Shown here piece after piece: positions 53,806 to 64,000 of a stretch of 64,000 nt of DNA. How positions within the stretch are numbered: the stretch's first letter is position 1; each line of letters begins with the position of its first letter. Position numbers and translations under genes: made by a program. Below the pieces are notes generated by a model. That model searched no databases, was not told the DNA's origin, and saw only the letters and a program-made list of their open reading frames with translations. This stretch comes from Silene conica (lineage: Eukaryota; Streptophyta; Magnoliopsida; Caryophyllales; Caryophyllaceae): NCBI GenBank assembly GCA_029255685.2, contig CM055316.2, forward strand, positions 83,636,861-83,700,860. Reading direction: 5' to 3'.

Positions 53806-54230
53806 TACATTCGATGTACTACCACCAATTTTGTATTTTTTGAGCATTTAAATAACGTTTTTGAGTTTTATTTTAAAAATTATGAGTATTGGTGTAAAGT
53901 TTTTAACTTAAGTTATTAAAACATTAAGCTCAAAAACTTATAATATAAACTTACACAGCTATATTTAGTTTTGACGAAAAAAAAATTAAAATCTAACTTA
54001 TAGATTTTTATAAGCTCGGAAGAATACACATATACTCAAAAACAAAAAATATTTAACGTAATAAGTTCAAAAAAAAAAATCATATGCTCAAAAACAAATA
54101 AAGGTTAAGGTAATAAGCTCAAAAAAAATATTCATAAACTCAAAAATATTTATATGCTCAAAAAAAATATTTATATGCTCAAAAACTGAGAAAAGTATGA
54201 GGTAATACCTCCGATGTATGTTCCTATTTC
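53806..54230. mobile_element. MITE of the TTTTTGAG family (copy 3)
   Basis: Starts ATACATTCGATGTACTACC and ends TACCTCCGATGTATGTTCC, with TTTTTGAGCATTTA inside. Lies just upstream of the unknown membrane protein gene. Confidence 0.65.
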
Positions 54231-54415
54231 TCCACTTTATGTATAGTGTCACTTGCAAAGTTGCAATTTATGAGAGCGTATTACCTGTTTTCAATGAAAA
54301 TTTGTGATTATTTAGTATGAGATTGTTTTTTGAGTCGGGTTTTATAATACGTAGTTATTTATTCAAAACGAGTGAAGTTTATTTTGTAATACGATTGACT
54401 CATCTCAGTATTTTT

Positions 54416-54600
54416 TAGGGGTGAGTAAAGTGGATTATTCGGTCTAGACTATACCCTAGCCGGATTAATTTGGTTCGATTCTTGGACTTCATTTTTTCAT
54501 GTTTCAGTCTTCGATTCGGTCCAGTCCAAGACTGGATAATTTAAGTTCGAGCTTAATGGACCAAATTTCGTCATTTTTAAGAGTAATCATTAAAATGTTA
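54416..54600. mobile_element. hAT-like fragment, left end only
   Basis: Left terminus TAGGGGTGAGTAAAG followed by GGTCTAGAC and GGTCCAGTCC words. No right terminus found. Confidence 0.45.
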
Positions 54601-54847
54601 TAAATCAAATTAACAATTTTATCTTAAAAGAACATTATATATTAATATTGACACTAATTTTCATATAAAAAAAAAAAAAAGAAAAAAAAGCTCAATTGAT
54701 TTGATTTGTTATCATCTCGACATAACGTGAGGCATATGTGCTCATTTATACTACTTCGTATCACATAGTGTAAATAACATATATAATTGAGAGGTTTGAT
54801 TAATTATTGAATTATTGAAAATGTAAGTGTTTAGTAATAAGTCACAA

Positions 54848-55168
54848 ATAGGATTATACATCCAAATGTATATGAGTATCGTACATCTAATACAAATCTA
54901 GTTGAGCTTATATGTAATATTTTTCGAGCTTTTAACAAATTTTTTCTTGCATTATAATTTTTTAATGTTAAAATTAAAATCTTTGGGTGTTATATGTATT
55001 TTTTGAGTTCCAATATAATGTGTTGATTTACAATTTTTTTTTATAAAGACGCTCAGATTCTTTTCAAAAAAGCTCGTGAAATATATACATAAACTCAAAT
55101 TCTTTGTTATGAAGCTCGAAATCTATTCTACAAATGTATACATCTGGTTGTATAATCCTTTAATCGGT
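54848..55168. mobile_element. MITE of the ACATCTAATACAAAT family (copy 2)
   Basis: AAATAGGATTATACATCCAA on the left and ATACATCTGGTTGTATAATCC on the right; closely matches 21605-21940. Confidence 0.75.
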
Positions 55169-55948
55169 AATAAGCGGAGTTAGATTAATACGAGTATAAA
55201 ATAAATTGATGCCTTGATATATGGGGCTTTTTATTGATGGGCCTAACATTGGGCCTTCATCACGGCCCAAATCACTCACAATAACTTAGAAATTGTCTTA
55301 CAAGTCGAGTTGGGCTTTCTTCACGGCCTAAACTCGACCCATGTATGCATCGGGGGTGATTGGCTTCTTATACGTGTTTACAAGCTACGATGTTCGTGTA
55401 CTCGATAGTTTATCCAGTACCACAGTGATCTACTCATCGTTCAAAAATAAAACGACAAATTACAAACAAACAATGAAAAGGGATTAACTATTACTATTAA
55501 TAATCTACCGTTAGCAATTTGGTTCAATTTTCTATAGTACATGTAGGATGCAGCGCATTACACATGATTTAAATCAACAATTTTAAGTTTATATTATCAT
55601 AATTGTTATTTTAATTTAACATAATTACCTCTCAAAATATAAATGCGTTTTTTTCTGTTAATTAAGAGTATCCCTATCGACAGTTAGGGCAATCTTCTTT
55701 GAGATACTGAAGTCAATTTAATGGCTAGATCTTTTCCAAGTTTTACTTTTTAATTCACAAAAGTCGAGAATCGAACCTCTAAACACTTGTTCAAGAGACG
55801 AGAGCCGTTACCACTCACGTCACTCACCTCAGCCAACTTTGGTAAGAAAATAAGGTCGTCTTGTGCTCTACATAACTCGGTAAATGGTTCAAATAGTTCG
55901 TAATATTTAAAGTACAATATCATTTTATAACACAAAATTAACACAGAA
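55169..55948. other. Gene-free stretch upstream of tRNA-Arg
   Basis: Contains an inverted GGGCCT/CGGCCC motif near 55240-55340 and a GAATCGAACCTCT repeat fragment near 55770. No gene. Confidence 0.4.
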
Positions 55949-56021
55949 GCGCCCATGGCCTAATGGATAAGGCGCTTGACTTCTAATCAAGCGATTGTGG
56001 GTTCGAGTCCCACTGGGCGTG
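55949..56021 (+). tRNA. tRNA-Arg (anticodon UCU)
   Basis: The 73-base gene folds as a full cloverleaf. The acceptor stem GCGCCCA pairs with TGGGCGT and the discriminator is G. The anticodon stem CTTGA/TCAAG encloses the loop CTTCTAA with anticodon TCT at 55982-55984. The T arm contains GTGGGTTCGAGTCCCAC, a good B box. There is no intron. T-runs directly downstream (TTTTT) would end Pol III transcription. Confidence 0.95.
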
Positions 56022-56266
56022 TTTTTAATTTTATTTTATTTTTTTAAATCACAAATTTTATAATAAGACAGTCTCACACCATGATGAGGTCATCTTTTTT
56101 TATTATAAATTTCTCATTTAATACAAATAAATAGGGTCTCACATAAGAGTTACTGTTTTTTAATATATTTGTTAAATATATTTTTCTCATCCCATTATTT
56201 CCTATTTTTTTCAAATTTAAAGATACACCGTATACACTATACACTACAAATATTACTGAAAATAAA

Positions 56267-56294
56267 GATTGTGGGTTCGAATCCCACCGAGCCT
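56267..56294 (+). pseudogene. 3'-half tRNA-Arg remnant
   Basis: GATTGTGGGTTCGAATCCCA repeats the T-arm region of the intact tRNA-Arg 246 bp upstream (GATTGTGGGTTCGAGTCCCA), followed by a diverged acceptor half. No 5' half or anticodon arm is present, so it is a fragment of a former duplicate. Confidence 0.7.
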
Positions 56295-56439
56295 ACGGGA
56301 CGTACTTCAAAGTTTTTGTTAGTTTCTAACCCGTATGTGAAATTGTTCTAGTCAAAGTTGTACACATGTTATTATAAAAAGAGCGTGATAAACTGTTAAT
56401 TGTTAAGTTTGTTTAGTAACTGGTACGTTGTAAAAATTA

Positions 56440-57379
56440 GGGTAAATTGATTATAACACCCTTATATATACAACTTTTTGAAACTTACTCCCTAATATAA
56501 ACTTTTTTGAAACTTACTCCCATTCAATTGTACTCTGATCAAAAATTGCTCCCATTTAACGAATTCAGTTAAAAAAAAAGTATGACGTATTTGCCCTTCC
56601 GTTATAGTGTATGACGTATGCAGAATTTTAATATTAGACACATGTTACGTTGTTAGAATTATACAAAACTTGAATTCCGAGAAGAATAATTTGCAGAATT
56701 TGTTGGATTGTTCGGAAAAAAAGTGTGTTGCGATCGGTATTCGTTCACTCTCTTAAGTCTTATCCTTTATTGATTTATGTAGTTGAGAAATGTAATTGTT
56801 ATGTTAAATGATGAATTCTGAAGTTGTATGGTATGATGGAGTTGATTCCCTTTGTCATTTTTTCTTTGATTTGTGACGATACGAGCTAGCTATACACTTT
56901 TATCCTTTATTGATTTATGGAATTGAGAACTATAGAAGATTTGATTATAGTTTTTTCCCATTATAATTGGTAATTAAAGAATGAATTTGAAGTTGTATAT
57001 TTTGAACTTTAATTCACTTGAATGTCGTTTTTGGTAGGATTTGTGAATAATTGAGCTGAGGGTGTTCAAAAGTTCAAAGTCCTGAATCCGTAAGTTAGAG
57101 TTTGGTTATCATGTTGTCTTAAGTGTTCAAAAGGAAGAAGGTAATTAAATAGGGTAAATGGGATATAATAAGACCAGGGGTATAATTGTCATAAATAAGA
57201 ACATTAAATAACAAATTCAAAATTTGGCCGGAATATTCTCTTTTTTTTTTACTGAATTCGTTAAATGGGAGCAATTTTTTCTCAGAGTACAATTGAATGG
57301 GAGTAAGTTTCAAAAAAGTTTATAGTAGGGAGTAAGTTTCAAAAAGTTGTATATATAAGGTATTATAATCAATTTACCC
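56440..57379. mobile_element. MULE-like element with about 140-bp inverted repeats
   Basis: 940 bp. The first and last about 140 bp are near-perfect inverted copies beginning GGGTAAATTGATTATAA and containing GAAACTTACTCCC. Perfect 9-bp target duplication TAAAAATTA (56431-56439, 57380-57388). The inner 650 bp has no long open frame. Confidence 0.95.
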
Positions 57380-57639
57380 TAAAAATTATAAAAGTTATAT
57401 ATTTTCAATGTACTCGTGAAGACGAATTAAACAATAACCCATATGAATATATATTTTTTTATGTATTGAGATAAATTTGAAATCGAAGGTTGAGCTGAAC
57501 TGAACTAAACTTAAAAGAGTTAGATTATATTGACTTTAACGTATACAATTGAAATTAACTTAAAGAGTAAGATTTCAGGTATAAAAGAATAAGGTGTAAC
57601 GACTAACGAATTAAAGGCAATTAAATTGTATATGGCTCG

Positions 57640-57932
57640 GGTTATGGATAGCGGAATTACAATTTACTTATTTACAATTATAATGTTTGCGCTTTGTAAA
57701 GGGTATGAATTGGATTTTGAAATGGGTATGGATCGGGTTTGAAATGGATATGGATCAGGTTATGGATAGGGTTTTGGATTAGATCATAGATCGGGTATGG
57801 ATATGGATGATAAAAAAATTTGGTGGATTGGATATGGATCGGGTTTGGATATGAATCGGTGATCCACTAAATAAGTGGATTGGGTTTGGATCTCGCAAAA
57901 CCCGATCCAGCCTGATCCATTGTCATCCCTAG
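57640..57932. mobile_element. hAT-like element rich in GGATATGG/GGTATGG words
   Basis: Right end GTCATCCCTA fits hAT termini. Many copies of ATGGATCGGGTTTGG. Left end unclear. Same word family as 726-1335. Confidence 0.55.
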
Positions 57933-60249
57933 GAGGGAGTAGTATTTTAGGAAGGAAGAAGAATAAAAGGAATTAAATTCGAATTATTTAAATGATGAAA
58001 TAATTTTAAAAAGAAACTTTTCGTATAAAATAACACTACATTTATAATCGATACACATAATTTCATCAAAAACAGGCATTATCCGTGACAATCTATTTGT
58101 GAGGTGCACTACCGTTTTTTCGCTTATGACGGATAACGCCGATACCAAACACGGAAATGAAAAATGCAACGTGGAGAGCAGATAGACCACCGTCCAGGAT
58201 AAATGCGAAGTAGCAAGAACTCAACAAATGCCGACATCCACGCGCCACACTCGCCGGTTAACTCGTTAAACATGTGGGACCCAAAAAATGTCAAAGTCAG
58301 GGACCAAAAGTAATTGTCAAAACGCGGCGTTTCATTATCATGGAATAGTGCCTCAATGTCCACGTGATTTCTGACATGTGTCTTATTTTAGTTGGTGTGG
58401 ACCTCACTCACTCGGCTCGTACACTTTGTTTTTGTCGTTCTTGAAAGGGATTGGATTCAAACAACGACTTAGTTCCGTTTAGTTCAGTTCGGTCGACTTA
58501 ATTTGAATTTCTCTAAATTTAATTTATATTTTTCGGCAATTTTAATCGACAAGAATTTGGACTTAAGCTGTCAATTGATTAAAATACTTTTTACAAAGAA
58601 AATAATACAGTAATATATTTTGGAAGATTTTCGATCAACTACCACTCCAATTCAAATTTATATTTGGTCTAAAATTGAACTAAACACTAAAATGCACATA
58701 CAAATATATACCAATAAGTCTTTCTTATGATTGATATAACCGTTTTAAACTAATACGGGTTAAATATGTCCCACTTGCATAAATAAAACAATTTTTTTTG
58801 TTAATATCTGAATATTTTGTTTCTCTTATATACAAAGTGGAAGCTATTTGACCCGTCTTATTGTTTCAAACGGATATGCTTGATTTGAAACAAGAATTTG
58901 TGAATACAAAATTATACTTGTATAAGTCATGTTCTTTTGAATTTAATTTCAGCTCATTTAAGTTCAGTTCAGCTTCATTCGATTCGGTTCAGTTCATTTT
59001 AATTTTTCTCTTGACAAATTAACTCTTACTTCGATTCAATGTAGTTAGTTTCAAACCAAAAGAACATGACTTATAGAACGATCAAATATTTTATTTCGTG
59101 TATGTCATTTGGTCAAATTTAGATTCAAGTTAGATAAGATTACTCGAAATGTGGTTTTTTCTTCATACTCCCACCGTTTCGGTGACAAGTTATCTATTTT
59201 CATTTTGGGGTGTATAAATCAATAATTATCGATCTTTCTTTTTCCAACTCTTTTCAAATTATCTCCCAAATGTAAATAGGGTTATGTGTTTTGTATGGTC
59301 CAAAATCACTCATTTTGCTTTCTTAATCTCTATACCCAAAGTAATTAAGCTAATAACGATTGATGGAGAGTTGAGCTTACATCTTTTAATTAAGTTAGAA
59401 GAACCGCTCATCAGTTGATTAAAGTGCCTATGTTAACTAATTGATCTCACTTTCTTTTAAAACGGACATATTCATTTTAAGGTTAAAACAGATCAAATAC
59501 TAATCATAATTTTGTTGACTTAATTTCAACTTATTTCATTTCACTTCGCTCCAATTTTATTCACTTCTGTTCAACTCGACTCAACCCAAATCAACACATA
59601 CTTCAACCCTTTCACTTCAGTTACATTTAGTACAATTTAACTCTTTTCAACTGGAAAACACAAGGCAATAATAGAGTAAGGATCCTCTCCATTTCTCGAA
59701 AAGAAATGGAGGTCCATTACTTCTCAACGGTTCGGATTAAATTTGGAAACGATCCGATGGTTGTAGATTTATTTGGAAATAAAAAGGTAAATGAAAGGGA
59801 TTGGAATATATAATATAGTAATGTTTGTGGTTATATTTGCCCGTTTTAATCTTAAAACGGTTATAACCGTCTTAAAAAAACGTATTGTTTATCAATTAAC
59901 ATATTTAGTATTTAACTCGTATAAAATTTAAGACGGATAAGTTCGTTAATATTATTTTATTTTTCCAAAATTATTGGTTAAGTAAGTACAGAAACCTGAA
60001 GGAGTGGGAAATGACGAAATGTTCAACGGTAGTCACACATAAAGTCGGTAGGACCCACAACAATAGCGGCGGCTCGCCGACTATTTTGTACCGATCTCTA
60101 TTCACACGTGTTGCTCTCCGTAGATGCACCGTACATTATTAACACACTTACCCTCTACACCTCCATGCTCACATTCCATCATACGTGTAGGTGTAACGTT
60201 CACGTCTGTTACGGATATATTCGTCATAAAAAAAATTTAATGTTAAACT
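57933..60249. other. Gene-free stretch
   Basis: Contains a palindromic element near 58922-59080 whose ends are AAGTCATGTTCTTTTG and the inverse, and two less AT-rich patches (58140-58440, 59990-60210) with no coding signal. No gene supported. Confidence 0.45.
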
Positions 60250-60476
60250 AAGGCTATGTTTTTTCTGACTTAATTTCAGCTCCTTTCAATTTTGCTTAGT
60301 TGTATTTCGTTAGGTTTTATTTACGTTCAATCAAATATGTTTAATTAATCTCTTCACAAAATTAACTTTTAATTCAACTAAATTCATTTCACCTCAATTC
60401 CACTTAATTAAGTTCAATTAAGCCCCACTCCAATTTAACCAATTCAGCTCGTTTCGCCGAAAATAACAGGGCCTAA
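60250..60476. mobile_element. MITE of the TTCAGTTCAATTCA family
   Basis: CTTCACAAAATTAACTTTTA and AATAACAGGGCCTAAAT match 2868-3035 almost exactly. Confidence 0.6.
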
Positions 60477-61568
60477 ATGTCGTAAATCGGATAATCTGAT
60501 ATATTTGTTTAGATTAAAATGAGTCAAATATGTAAAATAAAATAGTGGTAAATTAGCTAAAAAATAGTATCGGTTATTGAGACTAATGTTCCGTTTTTAT
60601 TATATTAAAGGGATAGGCTGATTAGAAGGAAGTAATTAGATATTTGACATATTTATACAAGTGAGATATTATTCGACTTAAACTAAAGACGAGATAGTTT
60701 TAATTGCGAATTAGAGAATTTCATTCTGAGGTTTAAGTAGTTGATATAAAATCAATTTCTTTAATTAATTTAATTATTTGCGATTGATTAAGATTATAAG
60801 ATTATTACCAATATACTCTATTAGTCTATTGTTTGAAAATTCTTAACGCGTTCGGATATTGAACGAATTAGTTTAAGATTTTAGGCACCACCTTAATTTC
60901 AAAACTACTCGTACCAAATACATAGAAATGTTATTATATTATTGAAATTAATTTTCTATTTTGTCGCACGATAAAAGTTCATAATTTAAGTACATTATGC
61001 GAACATATATTGTACAATTCAATTCAATTCAATTGATAAAAGCGAATTTTTGACTCCGACGCAGAAGTAGTTGATATACTAGTACTTGCTTTATTCGTAC
61101 TTAACAAACGTGTAAAAATGAAATGAATGGATGAAGTACTCATGAACTAAATACGATGTAGATTGTTAATCAAAGACGATAAATCCGTTAAAAATGGAAA
61201 TTTCGCTATTATTTACAAAGTTAATTAATTCTAACAACATGAAAAATTATCCAATTTCAAATTACTTCACCTATTTTTAGGCTTTTCATTTTTTTTTCTT
61301 TTTTTTCTCTAAAAACAGAATGTCAAGTTTCTTAAGGGAAAAATATTAACTTGCCCTCTAAAAAAAGAAAAAAAAAAGAGAGGTGTTGGATACAGTGTGC
61401 TACATCTCAAACCGATAGACGACGACGACCGTCTTAACTTAAAACATTTTAATCGGTTATACTGCGAGCCATTTGAACTTAAAACGTTCTTAAATAAGAA
61501 CCGACCCCCTTCATTTTGATTAATCGGTTATGTCGCGACTCTGTGAGCCATCTGAACTTAAAACGGTT
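60477..61568. other. Gene-free stretch 3' of the ERF gene
   Basis: AT-rich. Two copies of a TTAAAACG-TTTTAA motif with AATCGGTTAT near 61440-61580 lie at the ERF 3' end. No gene. Confidence 0.4.
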
Positions 61569-62147
61569 TTAAACAAGAATCGGTGCCTCTTGAGGTGGGG
61601 CCAAGTTAAGATCAAGATCAAGAGTCAACCCTCCATCACCTTGACCATCATCAACGGCTGAGATTCCATCTTGACCCTGGCCCACAAAAAACGCCTTCCT
61701 AATCTCCCTCACTCTCTCCGCTAACGCCCCATACATAACAAAACGACGCTGTGACTCACTCACGTGATACCCACTCATCTCACGCGCCGGTCCGGAGAAT
61801 AAAGTCAGCTCAAGCGGATTTGACGCGTCAACGCACGCGCCGAATGAGTCAGCGGTGGCACTATCCTGACTATTCGGGTTCGGGTTCGGACCAGATTGAT
61901 CCGGGTACGCGAAATTGGTCTTTGCCTTACACCCACGAAACTCACGCGCTGCTTTATCGTACGCACGCGCGGCTTCCTCCGCCGTATCGAATGTTCCGAG
62001 CCATACACGGGTTTTTCTAGTCGGGTCGCGAATTTCAGCTGCGTAACGACCCCACGGACGTTTCCGGACTCCCCGAAATCGGATCTCGTTGGTTGTTTTG
62101 ATGGGTGGTTGTTGTAGTTGTTGTTGTTCCTTAGAGTTAGGAGCCAT
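61569..62147 (-). CDS. AP2/ERF transcriptional repressor with EAR motif
   Basis: A single exon of 192 aa. The AP2/ERF domain spans about residues 23-82, with [20 protein letters not shown] and [16 protein letters not shown]. The Ala and Asp at the diagnostic positions place it in the ERF (GCC-box) rather than the DREB branch. Near the C-terminus [10 protein letters not shown] (176-185) is a textbook EAR repression motif (DLNxxP), which recruits TOPLESS-type co-repressors. The domain plus EAR layout matches ERF subgroup VIII (ERF3/4/8/12-like), nuclear repressors in ethylene, jasmonate and stress responses. The N-terminus is Gln-rich. The ATG at 62147 is preceded by an AT-rich leader with an AAT microsatellite. 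No intron, as usual for the group. Confidence 0.95.
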   Translation of the reverse strand: MAPNSKEQQQLQQPPIKTTNEIRFRGVRKRPWGRYAAEIRDPTRKTRVWLGTFDTAEEAARAYDKAAREFRGCKAKTNFAYPDQSGPNPNPNSQDSATADSFGACVDASNPLELTLFSGPAREMSGYHVSESQRRFVMYGALAERVREIRKAFFVGQGQDGISAVDDGQGDGGLTLDLDLNLAPPQEAPILV

Positions 62148-62189
62148 TATATTTATTTATATAATTTTTTATAATTATAATTAAATAAA

Positions 62190-62191
<2 letters not shown>

Positions 62192-62231
<40 letters not shown>
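62192..62231. repeat. AAT trinucleotide microsatellite in ERF leader
   Basis: About 13 uninterrupted AAT units lie roughly 45-85 bp upstream of the ERF start codon. Likely length-variable between individuals. Confidence 0.95.
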
Positions 62232-62232
<1 letters not shown>

Positions 62233-62314
62233 GAGAGGGAATATATAAATAATATAATTATAAATTTATAATGAGAGTGAGAAATGTGGGAAGAAAGTGA
62301 GGCAAAGAATGGGG

Positions 62315-62323
62315 AATATATAG
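62315..62323 (-). promoter_or_regulatory. Candidate TATA box of the ERF gene
   Basis: On the minus strand CTATATATTCCCC lies about 170 bp before the ERF start codon. Other AT-rich stretches nearby could serve instead. Confidence 0.35.
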
Positions 62324-62624
62324 TGAAGGGAGGAAGAATGAAAAACGGATGACTTGTGGATTGTTGCATGCATGACTTTACGCTCTTCTTAGGGCGAGTG
62401 ACGGTGTATATTCAATATCACAAATTCCCGTTACGAACTGGTAACGTGAGATAAACTTGTAAGTGGAGAAGTAAACGGGAGTGTCCTTTAGTCTCATGTC
62501 ACAGGTTTGTAATGTATTCGCCCTTGTTGGCTTGCTGTACAGTAAATCTTGAAACTTTTTGAAAATTTCCTAATTTTCAGCGGGGGTGAGCGTCCTTACT
62601 AACCCCTTAAATCTGCAGTAAATG

Positions 62625-62957
62625 GATGATACATCCGATGTATTACCTCTAATTTTATAGTTTTTGAGCATTATAGTAAAGCTTTTGAGTTTGTTTTAGA
62701 AATTATTAGTTTTTCTATAAAGTTTTTAAGTTTATTTATTTATACATTAAACTCTAAAAAATCATAATAAAAATCAAAAATATTATACATAAGTTTAGTT
62801 CAATTTGAGTTATGACGAAAAAAAACTAAAATCTAATTTATAAACTTTAATATGCTCGAAAAATACACATAAAGTTTAAGGTAATAAGCTAAAAAAAATA
62901 CATATATGCTCAAATAATAAAAAATGGAGCCACTACCTCCGATGTATGTTCTTTTTT
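62625..62957. mobile_element. MITE of the TTTTTGAG family (copy 4)
   Basis: Starts TACATCCGATGTATTACC and ends TACCTCCGATGTATGTTC, with TTTTTGAGCATTATAG inside. About 480 bp upstream of the ERF start codon. Confidence 0.7.
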
Positions 62958-63849
62958 CTCCTAAATCTGTCACTGTTATCTACTTTAACCCGTTACAGAA
63001 GGCTTTATTATTAAACAAACTTTAATAAGAGGATACTCCGTAATTTGTAACTTTTGACCGTAAATGTAGCAATTTTAAACTCCCGTTATAGAGCTGACGT
63101 AGTTTTATTTATTTTAAATTATTACCCAATAGCATCGTTTGAAATATTTCAACCCTACATTCGAATTCTGGCTTTGCCACCGCTGAATCCGTGTCGAAGA
63201 GACGGTTAGTATGTCAATTGTGAAGCTATGATACCGGTGTGGCGCAGCCGAACATAAGAAAGGCCTACCGCAAATACAATGACATAAAAGAGCAAATGTC
63301 ATAATATAAGATGGTACCATCAAATGCTAATATTAGTCGGCCATTTATTTCCAAATTTAATGGAATCGGTATCGTAACATTTGTTGAATATACGTGTCCG
63401 ATTAAAGTTCGATGACAAACTATACAATGTACGAGTATTATTTTATTCAAATATCGTAACTTGAAAACCTGTTTATACTAGTATACGACTTAAAATAACG
63501 TTAAATTTGGGGAAATTGTAATAAACCAATTTTAAAACTCGTCAGTTCAGTTTAATTCAATTCACGTCCGCGCCGCACTCATAATCATAGCACTAGGCAG
63601 TTATGGTTTATGAGTGAATGGATGTATTATTATTTGGATTTGGATTTGAAATAGTTGGCGTATATTGATGATAATGTATTTAAATAGGAAGAATACACGT
63701 ACAATCACTGTATAAGTGACAGTTCGAACAGTGAGGAATGTATCAACAATAATAATTTAAGATAGATCTTATCTGTTTCGAGTTCAAGAGATTAAATACA
63801 CAATAAATAATTCGTTAATCTGCTAAAAAAAAATATAAATAAGACTATA
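62958..63849. other. Gene-free stretch
   Basis: Includes a one-ended GCTTTGCCACCGCTG fragment near 63172 related to the GTGGCGGAGC elements. No gene. Confidence 0.4.
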
Positions 63850-64000
63850 TATTTAGATCTACATGAATATCGTACAGGTAATACAAATTTAATTTACCTT
63901 TTATGCAACTTTTTTAAGTATTTGAAAAATTTGAATTTACATTTATAAGAAGTATTTTTTAGGTGTTAAGTTTATATATTTATTTTTTAGTTTTAATATA
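63850..64000. mobile_element. MITE of the ACATCTAATACAAAT family, cut by window end
   Basis: ATATCGTACAGGTAATACAAATTTA matches the left part of 21605-21940; the rest lies outside the window. Confidence 0.55.

Noticed and set aside
53510..53806. Extended N-terminus of the small membrane protein starting at 53806
   Set aside because: The segment is low-complexity with an internal duplication and begins at the edge of a MITE; the Met at 53509 gives a cleaner start, though the longer form is not excluded.

Overview
This is plant nuclear DNA, almost certainly from a eudicot. The genes have plant-type split structures. They encode plant-only families (SBP-box/SPL, AP2/ERF, CrRLK1L, a PRA1.H-like protein), and there is a miR156 site and a split telomere-type repeat (CCCTAAA). 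The intergenic and intronic DNA is AT-rich and packed with small non-autonomous transposons. The mix would fit Caryophyllales, but that is only an impression. I see no reading frame for a transposase, integrase or reverse transcriptase: every mobile element here is non-autonomous.

Layout. 1-1600 repeats; 1601-3841 an SPL3/4/5-type SBP-box gene (+) with a miR156 site in its 3'UTR; 3842-6577 repeat-rich intergenic DNA with long inverted arms; 6578-12088 a five-exon PP2C phosphatase gene (-); 13812-16959 a CrRLK1L receptor kinase gene (-), followed by a 112-bp minisatellite at 17346-18545; 18546-26023 a gene-poor block; 26024-26896 a Ser/Asn-rich plant protein (+); 30475-40732 a 19-exon STE20/GCK-type kinase (-); 43718-48702 a PRA1.H-like membrane-traffic protein (-); 49776-53509 a small unknown membrane-anchored protein (-); 55949-56021 tRNA-Arg(UCU) (+); 61569-62147 an ERF repressor with an EAR motif (-). 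The genes are unrelated in pathway: they are a transcription factor under miRNA control, signalling kinases and a phosphatase, a trafficking factor and a repressor. I reconstructed the exon joins by hand. All junctions keep the frame and the expected family motifs.

Main discovery. The only intron of the CrRLK1L gene (14114-14834, 721 bp) is exactly one hAT-like element (14120-14832, 713 bp) plus one copy of its 8-bp target site duplication. On the coding strand that duplicated site reads TTGCAGGT, so each copy carries AG|GT. Splicing from the GT of one copy to the AG of the other removes the transposon and restores the pre-insertion codon. CrRLK1L genes are typically intronless in their coding region, so this looks like the birth of an intron by DNA-transposon insertion.

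Other points: at least seven hAT-like elements that each amplify a different short GC-rich word; a five-copy hAT MITE family with 8-bp target duplications; a 940-bp MULE-like element with about 140-bp inverted repeats; a SINE-like insertion flanked by 27-bp direct repeats; telomere-type repeats at the seams of a tandem array; and two GC-AG introns in one kinase gene.
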